Shown: one piece after another, positions 10,880 through 21,626 of the stretch
Position numbering within the stretch: the first letter of the stretch is position 1
How the letters are laid out: each line of letters begins with the position of its first letter
Source: Diplolepis rosae
Taxonomy: Eukaryota > Arthropoda > Insecta > Hymenoptera > Diplolepididae
Length of the DNA: 64,000 nt
Direction: 5' to 3'
Assembly: GCA_030998225.1 (NCBI GenBank)
Contig: JAPYXD010000754.1
Location: 2,914,001 to 2,978,000 of the forward strand
Made by a program: the position numbers and the translations under genes
The notes under the pieces: generated by a model
Told to the model about the DNA's origin: nothing
What the model saw: only the letters and a program-made list of their open reading frames with translations
The model's database searches: none

Positions 10880-11956
10880 TTGGGTTGTCCCAGGAGTAAT
10901 TACCGATTTCACATATAGATGTCTTTGACCATATTTTTGAATGGCTTCTTTCAATATCATGATTTTTTCCTTCTGGCATTTGTTAGCTGTTACTCTTAGC
11001 TTCCTTCACAAACAAATTGCGCGTAATTTCGTTTACAGTTGTTAGTTTGGCATCAACTTTGAGAGCTAAAAGTTACGTTATGTGTGTGGTGAGGAAGCCT
11101 TAAAAGACAGACAGTGTCCAAATTGGTTTGATAAATTCCATTCTAGGGATTTTTCACTCAAAGATGAGCAACGTTCAAGTCGGCCTCATGAAGTTGATGA
11201 TGACTAAATCAAAGTCATAATCGAATCGGATCGTCATGTAACTGTGCAAGAGATTGAAGAAATGTCAAAAATACCAAAATCAACAATCCTAAACTCGTTA
11301 AAAAACTTGACATTTGGATTCCACATCAATTGAAAGAAATTCATTTAACATTATGGTCCAAGCGTGATGAACCACCACAAACAACATCGAAAGCTGAGTT
11401 GCATCAAAAAAAGATTATGCTGTCTGTTAAGTGGGATTGGAGAGGTGTGGAATTTTTTGAGCTGCCTCCAAGGAACCAAACGATTAATTCGGATGTCTAC
11501 TGTCGTCAGCTGAACAAATTGAACGCAGCGGTCAAAGAAAAACGGCCAGAATTGGTGAATCGTAAAGGTGTAATTTTTTACCATGACAAAGATACACCAC
11601 ACACTTCTTTAGGCACTCGCCAAAAATAATTAAGGCTTGGTTGGGAAGTGATGATACATCCGCGATATAACCCTGACCTTGCACTATCAGATTACTATTT
11701 ATTTCGATCTTTGCAGAACTCCTTAAATGGTAAAACTTTCAATGATGATGGAGCTGTGAAATCGCACTTGGTTCAGTTTTTTGCCGATAAAGACCAGAAA
11801 TTCTATGAGAGTGGAATCATGAAGTTATCAGAAAGATGGCAAAAGGTCATTGAACAAAATGCAAAATATATAATTGATTAAAGTTCATTCCTTGTATTTA
11901 AAAAAATGTGTATAATTTGTATGAAAAAATCGGCAATTACTTCTGGGACAACCCAA
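10880..11956 (+). mobile_element. Mariner element, internally deleted
   Basis: Terminal inverted repeats TTGGGTTGTCCCAGGAGTAA and, at the right, the complement of TTGGGTTGTCCCAGAAGTAA, with TA on both sides. This is the classical mariner signature. At ~1.08 kb it is shorter than the usual ~1.3 kb because the transposase gene has lost its middle. It sits inside the CACGGAGA-type element and is therefore the younger insertion. Confidence 0.92.
11060..11881 (+). pseudogene. Mariner transposase remnant
   Basis: An early part reads through WFDKFHSRDFSLKDEQRSSR (helix-turn-helix region) and then meets a stop in the EVDDD segment. The next frame (11330-11629) picks up at WSKRDEPPQTTSKAELHQKK and continues through QTINSDVYCRQL and RKGVIFYHDK. 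A third piece (11648-11881) follows a frameshift and carries YNPDLALSDYYLF and the C-terminal ERWQKVIEQNAKYIID. The first catalytic Asp (normally in a TGDEKW motif) is in the deleted part. The second (FYHDK) and third (LSDYYLF) remain. It is clearly inactive. Confidence 0.9.
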
Positions 11957-12208
11957 TATATAAATAAAAAGTAAAACTAAATGCAAGGATTGGTATCTTG
12001 AACAATATAAATTGCAAAATAGTTTAGAGAAATTACCATTGTCAATAGTAATGAACAATGAAGGGAGAAAGACTTGAATTATTCGTTCGATTTGTACATC
12101 ACAATTTTACTATTTTAGGAAATGAAACGTTATATCCTTGTTTTCTATTGATTTTTAGTAAAAATAAATATAATAATACTAAATTTTACAATTAAGAGTA
12201 TCTCCGTG

Positions 12209-12894
12209 TAGTGCAAGTTCCTTCTAAACATGTTCGCGCTTTTCCAAGGCAAAGTTAAATTATCATTTTCTAATTAAGAGAAATGGCGATATTTCTATCC
12301 TTTTCAAAGAACTCGAAATTTGAAGTATTTAAAAGTTTAAAGCAATTAGAAGTTTCCAAATGTAAATCCACAGAGTGCTACCGAATTGCGATAAATTTTC
12401 TCCGCATGCCAATATGTCAACCAAAAGATCTAGAGACAAGTTGGTAATGTTAGAGACAATCTGTGGTTTATCCGATGTGTCCTGTGGAAGATTTTGAATT
12501 GTCCATTCTCTATTGGATTCTCTTCTGAAATTGCACTTTCCACGATTTCCTTCTTTGAATTATAGGGTGTGACATTTCAACTCCTTGGAAAAGGTCACAA
12601 ACACTGAGAGCCTCGAAAATCTACCTTCCACGAAATTGATAAATGTCTTAAGATAAGAAAATTCGATTTCAAAGAAAATTGACTACTATTAAAACTACAC
12701 GTAACTATCTGAGTGAAATATCTAAAATAAGGAACTTTCAATACTCAGAGGATTTTCTTATGGAAATAATCTACTCCTCCTAATCGTAAGATTGATTTTC
12801 TAGATTTAAACGCCTTTCTATAAAACACACTAAGAGTGGTGTTTTTATTTATTGTAAGAGATTAACATCAGTTATATGAACCTTACATTATGTA
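12209..12894. other. No supported feature
   Basis: AT-rich unique-looking sequence between two transposons, with no open frame above ~60 codons. Confidence 0.5.
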
Positions 12895-13512
12895 CACAAT
12901 GTGTCCCAAAAATAACCGAACTTTTTGGATATAGAATAAGATTCACATTATATTATCTTTGAAAGTTATTATTTATTGAAAATAGGTTCCACTAGACTCA
13001 ATACAACATTTGGAACGATCAACCAGCGCATGCATAGATTTTTTTATGTCATTCATAGGAATGTTCTTCAGCACCTCGGTTACGGCTGCTTGAATGGCTG
13101 GGATATCATCATAAAATGCTCCTCTCATCTTGGTTTCCAGTTTTGGAAATAGAAAATAGTCACATGGTGATAGATCAGGCGAATACGGAGGGTAGTTGAT
13201 GAGAGAAATCCGTTTTTCCATAAAAAATTCGTTAACTTTTTTGGTATTGTGAGGTGGTGCATTTAACTGATGTGAAATAAAACGTGCACAGACCTATCTT
13301 TTACCCAAATCTTCCGTTGAAATTCTCCAAATAGTGTTTTTACTCGTATTTAATTCCTCAGCCAACATTCTCGTAGTCAAATTTGCATCGATACCAATGA
13401 TTTTACGGACTTTTTCCACCAATTCAGCACGATTACTATCTTCTGGACGACCTAACCTTAGGTCGTCATTTAAATCCTCACGACCATTTTTAAATCGTGT
13501 AAACCACGTATA

Positions 13513-14800
13513 CCAGGGGCGTTAGTTGAAGTTTGCCGGTTTTTTCAATAAAGAAAACACTTAATTCTCAAAGGAATCTCAAAAAGTTTTTATTCAAAGT
13601 ATTGACCTTTGGATTCTACACATTTTGCCCATCTTTCAGGCAAATCATGGATACCATTCCAAAAAAACTTTTTCTCTTTCAAGGCAAACCATTCGACGAG
13701 CCATTTTTCGACTTCTTCAAAATTGGCGAAGCGCTGCTATGCGAGTGACTGTCCCATCGATGCGAAAAGGTGATAGTCGGACGGGGCGAGGTCTGGAGAG
13801 TACGGCGGGTGCGATAATATTTCCCAATTCAATGCTTTTAATGTGTTCTTCAATACTTTATCGGTATGAGACGGTGCGTTGTCATGTTGTAGGATAACTT
13901 TGCCATGTCTTCGGGCCCATTCCGGCCGTTTTTCGATCAACGCATGATTCAAATTGATAATTTGTTGTCGGTAGCGATCCGTATTCACCGTCTCACCAGG
14001 TTTTTAATAACTCGAAGTACACCACACCACACTGGTCCCACCAAACACAGAGCATTGTCTTACGGCCAAAGCGATTTGGCCTTGGAGTCGATGGGCCGAC
14101 CTCACTGGGTGAAAACCATGATTTTTTCCGCTTCGGGTTCTCGAAATAAATCCATTTTTCGTTCCCCGTGACAATTTGATGCAGAAAAGATTTCCTTTCG
14201 AACCGTTGAAGCAGCATTTCACAAATGGTTTTTCGATTTTCAATTTGTCTATCGTTCAGTTGGTGTGGTACCCATTTTCCCTACTTTTGGATTTTTCCCA
14301 TGGCTTTTAAACGTTGGCAAATTGCTCCTCGGGTCACATTTAGTGTTTCTGCCAATTGTTGTTGCGATTGGGTTGGGTCTTCATCCAATAACGCCAGCAA
14401 TTCCTCGTCTTTGAACTTTTTCACTGCACCAGGATGTTCATTGTCTGTTAAATCGAAATCTCCACTTTTAAAATGACGAAACCGTGTGTCACATGTTCTA
14501 ATCACTGGAGCATGTTCACCATACGTTTCTACCAGCAATCGATGAGCTTCAACTGCTTTTTTCTTTTGATGAAATAAGAAAAGCAACGAATGCCGCAAAT
14601 GCGATTTACTTGGAACGAAACTCGACATATTCACTGAGGTAAACAACTACGATGCTATTATTTTGGCAGAATGTAATTGTGTATTTCTGAAGGTTATTGT
14701 CCATAGAAAAATATGACATAAATACCAAATCATAGAAATGTATATATATCTCTAGCGACATCTATGAGTAAAACCGGCAAATTTCAACTAACACCCCTGG
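13513..14800 (-). mobile_element. Near full-length mariner inserted in another mariner
   Basis: 1288 bp, the normal size for a complete mariner. Ends are CCAGGGGCGTTAGTTGAAGT at the left and, at the right, the complement of CCAGGGGTGTTAGTTGAAAT. TA lies on each side (13511-13512 and 14801-14802). It interrupts the reading frame of the outer mariner transposase, so it is younger than that element. Confidence 0.95.
13590..14628 (-). pseudogene. Inner mariner transposase, nearly complete but disabled
   Basis: From MSSFVPSKSHLRHSLLFLF the frame runs through the DNA-binding region (ATG at 14626-14628; a further in-frame ATG lies six codons upstream). It then has a TAG after MGKIQK, continues GKWVPHQL...MLLQRFERK, shifts by one base in an A-run after YFELL, resumes at NTDRYRQQI, and has a second TAG after MGQSLA before finishing ...ERWAKCVESKGQYFE. 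The first catalytic motif reads TGNEKW instead of TGDEKW, an Asp-to-Asn change. The other two Asp residues (LQHDNAPSH and APSDYHLF) are present with the mariner-like spacing. Two stops, one frameshift and one lost catalytic residue mean no activity, yet overall length is conserved. Confidence 0.93.
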
Positions 14801-15114
14801 TAAACTTGAGTACGACTCATACAATCATCACCATAAACTTTTTTCATCAATTCGTATGTCTCAGCGAATTTTTTTTCAAGTTTAACACAAAATTTAATAT
14901 TTGCTCTTTGTTCCATTTTTGTTTTGTAACATTAGCACATTTTTTCTTTTATTGAAATGGCTGTAACTTTCACATCTGTCATCCGATTTACATGAATTTA
15001 GGTGCGTTTGAAAGAGGATGAATGTATCTTTTTAATGCTGCAAATTTTCAATAGATGGCGCTGCATGTTGTATGATTTAAATATAAAGTTCGGTTATTTT
15101 TGGGACACACTGTG

Positions 15115-15928
15115 TACTACATTTGAATTACATTTCGCATCTAATGCAACAAATATCGGTCACTCGAAAAATTCCTCTTATACTGGACTTAATTAATCTA
15201 GACATTCCATCGTCATCACTTTAAAGTTTGCTATTCGCTACTGGGGAATCCTTAAGTGTTATAATTAGTCGAAGCTGCGGGCTGCTCTCGTGGGAGATGC
15301 AGAGAGTGAGACAGAGAAAATGGAAAGAAGATATAATGTTGAGATCAGTTCGAGCAGATGAAGACGAATCAAGGAAGAGGATGAATGAGAATGATAGAAA
15401 GATATAAAGCAAGCTTGATGCTTATGTCATGGCTAGTTCTAAAGGGAGATCAAACGGCAATCAACTCGGATAATTAACTCGATTTTCTACCATGTGGAGT
15501 GTCACTGACTCCTACTCTCATTTTATCTCTTGTTCGACAATGGTTGCATAATTTAGCGTAACAAATTATAAAAGTGAGGGAAAAGAACGTTTTGTATTCA
15601 TTGACGATGCTGTCTAAAAAGCGGAATCTAGGCCGTGTCAATTTATAGATCGCTCGTGATTTTTATTTGCTGTACGCGTACGGCGGAAAGATCATTAACA
15701 CTCGGTTTTTAGATTGTGTTCCTAATTCGCACTTGTGATGGAAGTGTGAGTGCATGGGAGTAGTTTTCATGATGTTGAATAAAAAAATGTATTGCATAAG
15801 AGAATCTGATAGAGAAATACTGTACTTGTGCATTATTGACAGTTCGAAACAAACAAAGTTATTATATGGAGTAACGGGACAATTGATGCCATTTTACGAA
15901 AAATAGTTATGTAGCACAGAATATATAT
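15115..15928. other. No supported feature
   Basis: Less repetitive than the surroundings, with a somewhat richer purine tract around 15290-15410. Open frames are at most ~64 codons and overlap on both strands. Confidence 0.5.
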
Positions 15929-16460
15929 GGGGGCATTTCACACAATATTTGCCAGCAAACTTTACTTTTCCATTAAAAAATTTTATTACGGTTTAGCAAT
16001 CGAAATTATTCGATACGTATTTTTTTATTTTAATATGATACGCGAAATTTTCGAGAATTTTTTTTTTTAATTCCACGTTTGTAAAAAAGTACCCTTTTAA
16101 AATCGTTTGTACTGCAATGTTTAACAAAGATATAAAAATTTATACTGAACATAAAATGTGCGCCTTTTCCTAAACTTTCGAATGAAGTATATTAAAAACC
16201 AATCTGATTATTTATTTAGTGATAAAAATTGAAAATTTATAAACAAATACAATTTTTTCAAACTTGGACATGATTTTTTTTCTTTTTTTTTTGGAAAAAG
16301 TAGACTAATAAACGTTATTCTTAATACTGGAAAAATTTGGGAGTAGAGAGCTGAATAGTTGAATAAAAAAATACGCATCGAATATTTTCGACTGCTAAAC
16401 CGTAAATAAGAATGTTTATGGAACGAAAAATTTGGTGGCAAATATTGTGTGGAATGCCCC
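15929..16460. mobile_element. Foldback element (GGGGCATTTCACAC ends)
   Basis: Left arm GGGGGCATTTCACACAATAT and right arm ATATTGTGTGGAATGCCCC are inverted copies. Homology extends ~100 bp inward (ACGGTTTAGCA, ATTCGATACGTATTTTTTTA). A diverged relative of this arm is seen at about 36060-36150. No target duplication is certain; AT flanks both ends. The minus-strand frame 16208-16462 is incidental. Confidence 0.7.
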
Positions 16461-16462
16461 AT

Positions 16463-16682
16463 TTGTACTTACAGTTTTGAACAATATTTGAACGATGAAA
16501 ACATTCTTTTTTTTAAACAAAATTTATAATTATGTTTATATTCAGGGTCCATCAATTATACAATCTGTCATGATATATATAAGCTACTTTTTAATTTACT
16601 GAGGTAAACACTAATCATTTTGTTTTAAAAAAAAAATATTTTTCATCTTTCAATGAACAGTCAGAACCGTAAGTATGTACAT
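16463..16682 (-). mobile_element. GTACTTACAG MITE, copy 5
   Basis: Abuts the right end of the preceding foldback. Inverted ends are diverged (TGTACTTACAGTTTTGAACA / CAGAACCGTAAGTATGTACAT). I cannot read a convincing 9-bp duplication. Confidence 0.8.
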
Positions 16683-17332
16683 GAATGTGTTACATGAAAC
16701 AGTTTTTGTAGATGGTTTTAATTCTTGAAATTAGACCTCATAATGCGAGTTATGAAGAAATAGATGATGTAAATCAACAGTGAGTTGACAGGATTCGGAT
16801 TGCTTTAATCATTTGAAATTACTCAAATTAACTCGTCGAATTTCTAAGTATTTTACTTGATCTATTATACTAACTCTTTATTTGCTTATCTGTGTTTTAC
16901 TATTCTCTATCGTTTCTTGTCTGTCTATTAGAATAGTTTTTGCATATCATTATTGGGAAGTAAATTAACACAAAAAAAATTTCGCAAGGCTGGGAGCGTA
17001 ACTGATATTTGCAACGATAGAAGAAAAAACGAAACATCAAAAAATACATCTCCACAAATACAAACAGGATCAAAAAATTGACAATGGATATTTGTTTATC
17101 GCAATTGGTAAAAGGATACAACAAACTTTCATCCTCTTAATAATTCCTGGAAGTCACGCTCTTCTTACCATTAATGATTAAATAATTAATGAAAAATTTC
17201 CTCACTTCGGAACCACAAATTTATTGAATTCAAATAATTTCAATTGGCATAACACAAAATAATGGAAATTTTCATACCCCTACAAATTTTTGGACCTGAA
17301 TTTTGAATATTTTTTATGAATTCAAATTAATT
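16683..17332. other. No supported feature
   Basis: AT-rich sequence. The 74-codon minus-strand frame at 16900-17124 has no recognisable motif. Confidence 0.5.
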
Positions 17333-17411
17333 AGTTGGCAACCGAAAGACCTGGGCTCGAATCCCAGCGCAGTCGAAAGCGTCTATTTTCCACAGAAAGA
17401 TTTTCAAATTC
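17333..17411 (+). repeat. tRNA-derived SINE fragment
   Basis: Contains the 3' half of a tRNA-like sequence (GGCAACCGAAAGACC, then a B-box-like GGGCTCGAATCCC) followed by the tail CGAAAGCGTCTATTTTCCAC and AGAAAGATTTTC. The tail is shared with the two copies near 33 kb, which is why I call it a SINE remnant rather than a tRNA gene. The A-box half is missing. Confidence 0.65.
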
Positions 17412-17478
17412 TTTAAATATTTTTTATGAATTTTTTAAACATTAAGGATAGGAAATGTTCTGGTGCCGGGCATTTTAG

Positions 17479-17692
17479 ATGTACTTACAGTTTTGAACGT
17501 TCACTGAACAATGACAAAATTTTTTCTTTATAAAAAAAATTAATTATTATGCCTATATTCAAAGCATTTCAAATACACAATCTGTTATTGAATATACGCT
17601 ACTTTTCAATTTAATGAGGAAGAAACCAATCATTTAGTTTCCAAAAAAAATATTTGTTATCGTTCAATGAATATTCAAAACTGTAAGTACAT
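17479..17692 (-). mobile_element. GTACTTACAG MITE, copy 6
   Basis: Well-preserved ends. The flanking 8-mers are identical (CATTTTAG). One base of the usual 9-bp duplication seems to be lost on one side. Confidence 0.88.
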
Positions 17693-19001
17693 CATTTTAG
17701 GGGGATGAAAATTTACATGTTGTTTTCCCTTGCCAATTAAAATTATTCAGTGTCAATAAATTTGTGATCCCGAAGTTGGAGATTTTGAATGATCAATGGT
17801 GGGAAGAGGGTGACTTCCGGGCACATTAGGTGGATGAAAATTTGTTTTATCTTTTTACTAATTGTGATAAACAAATATCCATTGTCAATTTTGTGGTCTC
17901 GTTTGTTTTTTCGGAAATGCGTTTTTTGATATTTCGTTTTTTTCCAACCGTTGGAACTTTAGTCACGTGATTATGAAAATATTATTTTTGATTCTGGGAA
18001 ATATCAGAGAATTTCGAAATTGAAATTTTGATTTTTGGATGTTCAAAATGCAACATTATTAGCTGATATGCAAGGATAATATATTTGACGTGCTTCATTG
18101 CTATTTGCAATGTAAAATTGTTATTTTACATATGCTTTTACTATAATTTGTCCAGGATGGTATGAAATGAGGTTTCTGCTGGTAATTTTCAGTGCTTACA
18201 TGAAACTCTCTCTCTGTCTGAAAACAGAATTCGTTTGCACAAACGAACTTGAAATTATTTAAGGGACAGTGTTAACAAGCACAATGTCATAACACTTGGA
18301 GGTACGAGAGAATATTAAAACATGAGTATCTTTTCAATTACCACTCAATGTCACCCATGTCGTATAATTCATAATGTTCTATATATCACGTCGAGATCCT
18401 GTGACCAGAGGAAGAGAGAGAGAGAGAGAGAGATATAATCGAAAAAAAACCAAGTGGTAAAAAATATTTGACTTAAAGGTAACCTACAAGGTATTTTATA
18501 TCATGAGGATAGGAAAATAAGATCATCGAGAAAAAACCTTTCCCTCATTCTAATAAGGAGGGAATAGACGTACTGTACACGTAAATGATGTAAATAATAG
18601 AATATAAAACGGGAACTGGAAAACACGCGAAATAGAGAAAGAGAGAGAAAGAAAGAGAGCAGATCAAACGAAGTTTTTTTCATGGTATGATAAACCTAGT
18701 TTGGTTTTAAATTACTCTTCTTTGTATGGAGAAAGCTAGTCAAATTGCTGATCTCTGCTCTCTTTTGTTTCGTTTTCATGTCCTTATAGTCCTTTTTACC
18801 TTTTTCGTTAATTTCCGAAAAAAAACAATACAAAATCCTCTCAGTGCTTTGAAATGATTTATTTCATTTTGTTTGATTGCGAATTTCTCTTAATCTAAAA
18901 TTCTGTTATTCATCCATAACAAATATACTATAGGTTCTAAGCATAGAAAGAAATCAGGGACTGTGTGACAGTATTTTCGTTTTATTTTCCACTCTATAAA
19001 A
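17693..19001. other. AT-rich stretch with microsatellite only
   Basis: No gene or element ends recognised. It holds a (GA)n run at 18412-18433 and a purine-rich patch near 18630-18660. The 60-codon minus-strand frame at 18501-18683 draws its Ser/Leu run from that patch. Confidence 0.5.
18412..18433. repeat. (GA)n microsatellite
   Basis: About eleven uninterrupted GA dinucleotides following GAGGAA. Confidence 0.9.
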
Positions 19002-19215
19002 ATGTACTTACAATTCTGAACGTTAATTAAACGATGAAAAATATTCTTCATCAAAACGAAATGATTGGTTTTTGTCTCAGTAAATTGAAAATTAACGTAT
19101 AATTCGTAACATATTGTATATTTGAAGGGCCTTGAAGATAATTGGTACAAAAAATTTCGTTCTGAAAATAAATTTTATTTCATCGTTTAATGAACGTTCA
19201 AAACTGTAAGTACAT
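19002..19215 (+). mobile_element. GTACTTACAG MITE, copy 7
   Basis: Both ends are present. The flanks TATAAAA and TTACAAAA are only similar (6 of 8), so the duplication is eroded. Confidence 0.85.
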
Positions 19216-19335
19216 TTACAAAACGATAGGCTGAAGTTTCTCTTCAGTTTCTTATTTTTAATTTTGTGTTTGAAGAAATAGTAGATATTTTTTTTTTATT
19301 TAATAAATAATGAGATTAAAATGGGTCTTTATTTT

Positions 19336-19857
19336 ATGTACTTATAGTTCTGAAGGTTCATTAAGGGCATGTGATACTTGAGAAAAGTAGCATGTTTATG
19401 TGAACAATTTGGTCCAAGGTTTTACATGTTTGTGCTCAAAATAATAAAATTTTGTTTCTAAAATTTGGACAATGGTAGAGAAGATAGAAATGAACGTAGA
19501 TAGACTAATTTTGGTTATGACAATAAAAAATATTTTCCGATATATTTTGCTAAAATTGAACTATTTTTCTTATTTTGAAACCAAAGGTAGTCTATCTACG
19601 TCTGTTTTTATGTTCTCTATCATTTCCCAAATTTTGAAAAGAAATTTTTATGTACTTTAGACATAAACATGTATAAAATTTGCTAATTTCCTAAGCCCCA
19701 TATGCCCTTAAAGGATGACAAATTTTTTGCGAAACAAAGTCAATTATTATTATTATCATTATAAAATTTCTCGTGAAATATGCTACTTTTTAATTCACTG
19801 GGACAAAAAGCAATCATTTCGATATGAAAAGAAATATTTTTCATCGTTCAATTAACG
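19336..19857 (-). mobile_element. GTACTTACAG MITE, copy 8, split by a TTAA element
   Basis: The left end ATGTACTTATAGTTCTGAAG is interrupted at GTTCA. The core resumes at AGGATGACAAA (19712) after a 351-bp insertion and runs to a shortened right end at CATCGTTCAATTAACGA. The outer tip of the right inverted repeat is lost. Confidence 0.82.
19361..19711. mobile_element. Palindromic TTAA element inside MITE copy 8
   Basis: Bounded by TTAA at 19361-19364 and 19708-19711, with ends GGGCATGTG and CATATGCCC. The whole element is an imperfect palindrome. GAACGTAGATAGACTA near 19490 answers TAGTCTATCTACGTC near 19590. The outer blocks (CATGTTTATGTG/ACATAAACATG and AAATTTGGACAATGGTAGAG/CTCTATCATTTCCCAAATTT) match in the same way. 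TTAA is the only target duplication. Its age relative to the host MITE is fixed by the nesting. Confidence 0.85.
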
Positions 19858-20820
19858 ACTTTTATTGTTTGATGTTGCTTGATATAGACGTGTGAAAGTA
19901 TTTTATACCATTTCGGTTATGTATTTCTGAAAATTTATTTTGAAATCAATTCCATCTACTTTTTGATTAACTGTATGAATACAGAAAAGTATCTCTACAA
20001 TAAAGAGTAATTGATCCGAACAGAATCAATTTACTATACGATCCGAGGAATTGTAATAGAAATAAACTTTGCTCTATACACTTCATGAATACAAGAAACA
20101 CATTTTTCCGTGCACGTGCTCAGCGTACGCAGAATCATTTTGATAACGTTATGAAGTATAATTTTATACATTCGTTGGAAATTACTTTTCTCGTGAGACA
20201 CTTGCTTTATTTTACAATTTTTAACACATTGTTTTTACCCTTTAACTATTTTTTTTATTTACAATTCCTAGGAATTATTTGACTTATGATTATTTGTTGA
20301 TTAAAATAAAATTAAACTTGCCAAAAATGTTCATTTATGAAGTTGATTGCTTTTTAAAATTACTGTATAATAGTTTTTGTCTGACAAAATGACAGATTGT
20401 TTGATTTTCGTTATTATTGATCGTGACTGATACGAAGGTTTTTTTGTTAAATTTCAAGCCAGAAAATTTTTTAAATAAAATGTAATTTATATGCTCAACA
20501 ATAGAGTTTGTTAAACGTTAAGAAATCAGCATGAATTCAATTTGTTTTAATCGATCCTAATCATGAAAAACTTCTTTTTTCATGCATATTTTTCAATATT
20601 TACAATTTTTTTATTTTTTTTTATTTTTCAACTTACGGTTTAATTTTTACAATATTCTAAGGGAGTATTTAATTGTGTCGACTGAAAAAGTTGAGCATCT
20701 TTGACAAATCTTTCGCTGATAGGTGAACTTTAGTAGAATAGAAAAAAAAGGTTTATAGTACAAAAATATTTATTTATTTATTTCTACATGAATAGACACA
20801 TGAAAAAATATTAATTTTGC
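19858..20820. other. AT-rich stretch, no supported feature
   Basis: Long T- and A-runs and only incidental open frames (65 codons at 20085-20282). Confidence 0.5.
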
Positions 20821-20829
20821 TGACGCAGG

Positions 20830-21120
20830 TTATTGGAGCCCTCCAGGTGATCTGAAACAAAAAATTCAGAGATTCTTTATCTGTATGAGTTTCGTTATCT
20901 TCCGTACCTCAATTATTGATCTATATTATAAATTAACAAAATGGTGACGTTTTTTGCAAAAGCGTTCACAAAATACATTTTTTTGCGCCATAATTGGGGC
21001 GAAAATATAAGTTAAAATTAAAATTTTATCATGATAGAGGTACGGACGATAGTCATGTTTGTATTAAATTTGTTCCTAAAATTTCAACTCAATTACTCAA
21101 GGCTTTTTTGGGAAAATTTT
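20830..21120. repeat. Diverged inverted repeat
   Basis: A left block around 20885-20930 (TATGAGTTTCG...TCTTCCGTACCTC) is answered by GAGGTACGGACGATAGTCATG near 21040. Between them lie AAATGGTGACGTTTTTTGCA and GCGCCATAATTGGGGCG. The layout resembles the inverted repeat at 52670-52865. Ends and target site cannot be fixed. Confidence 0.45.
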
Positions 21121-21430
21121 TGTTCTTGTGTGAGTAATTAAACATTTAAGGTTTGTATCCATAAAATAATTATAGTTAGTACAACATCCTAGGTCTATAA
21201 TTAAGGTGGTAGTAATCTAGTATTTACATCAGATATTCGGCTCCTGAGTCTGGGTGATCTAAACTTTCTCTCTACTCGGGTTACACGTTACAGAGTTAGA
21301 TTACGTCAATTTGATGTATATTACACGCATCTGGGATCGATATTGCTGTTTAATTTTCATTGTCTCACTCTTCTTCGCATAAACGAATCCCTTTAATTTC
21401 ATTCTATTGCAAAGGACCATCCAAAAATTT

Positions 21431-21626
21431 ATGTACTTACAGTTTTGACCGTTCGCTGAACGATGACAAAATTTTTCCTTTAAAAATAAATAAATTATTA
21501 TGCCTATATTTAGAGAATTTCAAATATACAATATGATATTGAATATACGCTACTTTTTAATTCAATGAGGAAGAAACTAGTCATTTAGTTTAAAAAAAAA
21601 TATAACGTTCAAAACTGTGAGTACAT
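21431..21626 (-). mobile_element. GTACTTACAG MITE, copy 9
   Basis: Identical flanking 9-mers (CAAAAATTT). Part of the right inverted repeat (ATCGTTCAATGA) is deleted, making the copy slightly short. Confidence 0.9.

Larger units (their letters stand above)
10660..12208. mobile_element. CACGGAGA-type element hosting a mariner
   Basis: Left CACAGAGAAATTCTTCATTA and right ...GAGTATCTCCGTG are imperfect inverted ends with TA on each side (10658-10659 and 12209-12210). The arms share a long block (ATTATATTTATTTTTACTAA on the left, its complement on the right). Without the mariner at 10880-11956 the element is about 470 bp. A third arm of the same family lies at about 62636-62712. Confidence 0.75.
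12973..14916 (-). pseudogene. Outer mariner transposase, interrupted and deleted
   Basis: Reading leftward, the start codon is at 14914-14916 (MEQRANIKFCVKL). The frame is cut by the inner mariner at a TA and resumes left of 13512 with TWFTRFKNGREDL. Removing the insert and one TA makes the junction in frame. The helix-turn-helix region (RMLAEELNTSKNTIWRI) is intact. A TAG then follows LGKR, and a large deletion joins ARFISHQL to NAPPHNTKK. This removes the first Asp motif and most of the HDN motif. The last part keeps PPYSPDLSPCDYFLFPKL with the final Asp and ends GTYFQ. Confidence 0.88.
12895..15114 (-). mobile_element. Mariner element (outer), split by a second mariner
   Basis: The ends are CACAATGTGTCCCAAAAATA at the left and, at the right, the complement of CACAGTGTGTCCCAAAAATA. 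TA duplications lie at 12893-12894 and 15115-15116. Without the inserted 13513-14800 element plus one TA it is about 930 bp, so it was already internally deleted. Its transposase reads on the minus strand. Confidence 0.9.

Noticed and set aside
13334..14476. Several plus-strand frames of 63-90 codons.
   Set aside because: They are antisense shadows of the two minus-strand mariner transposases.
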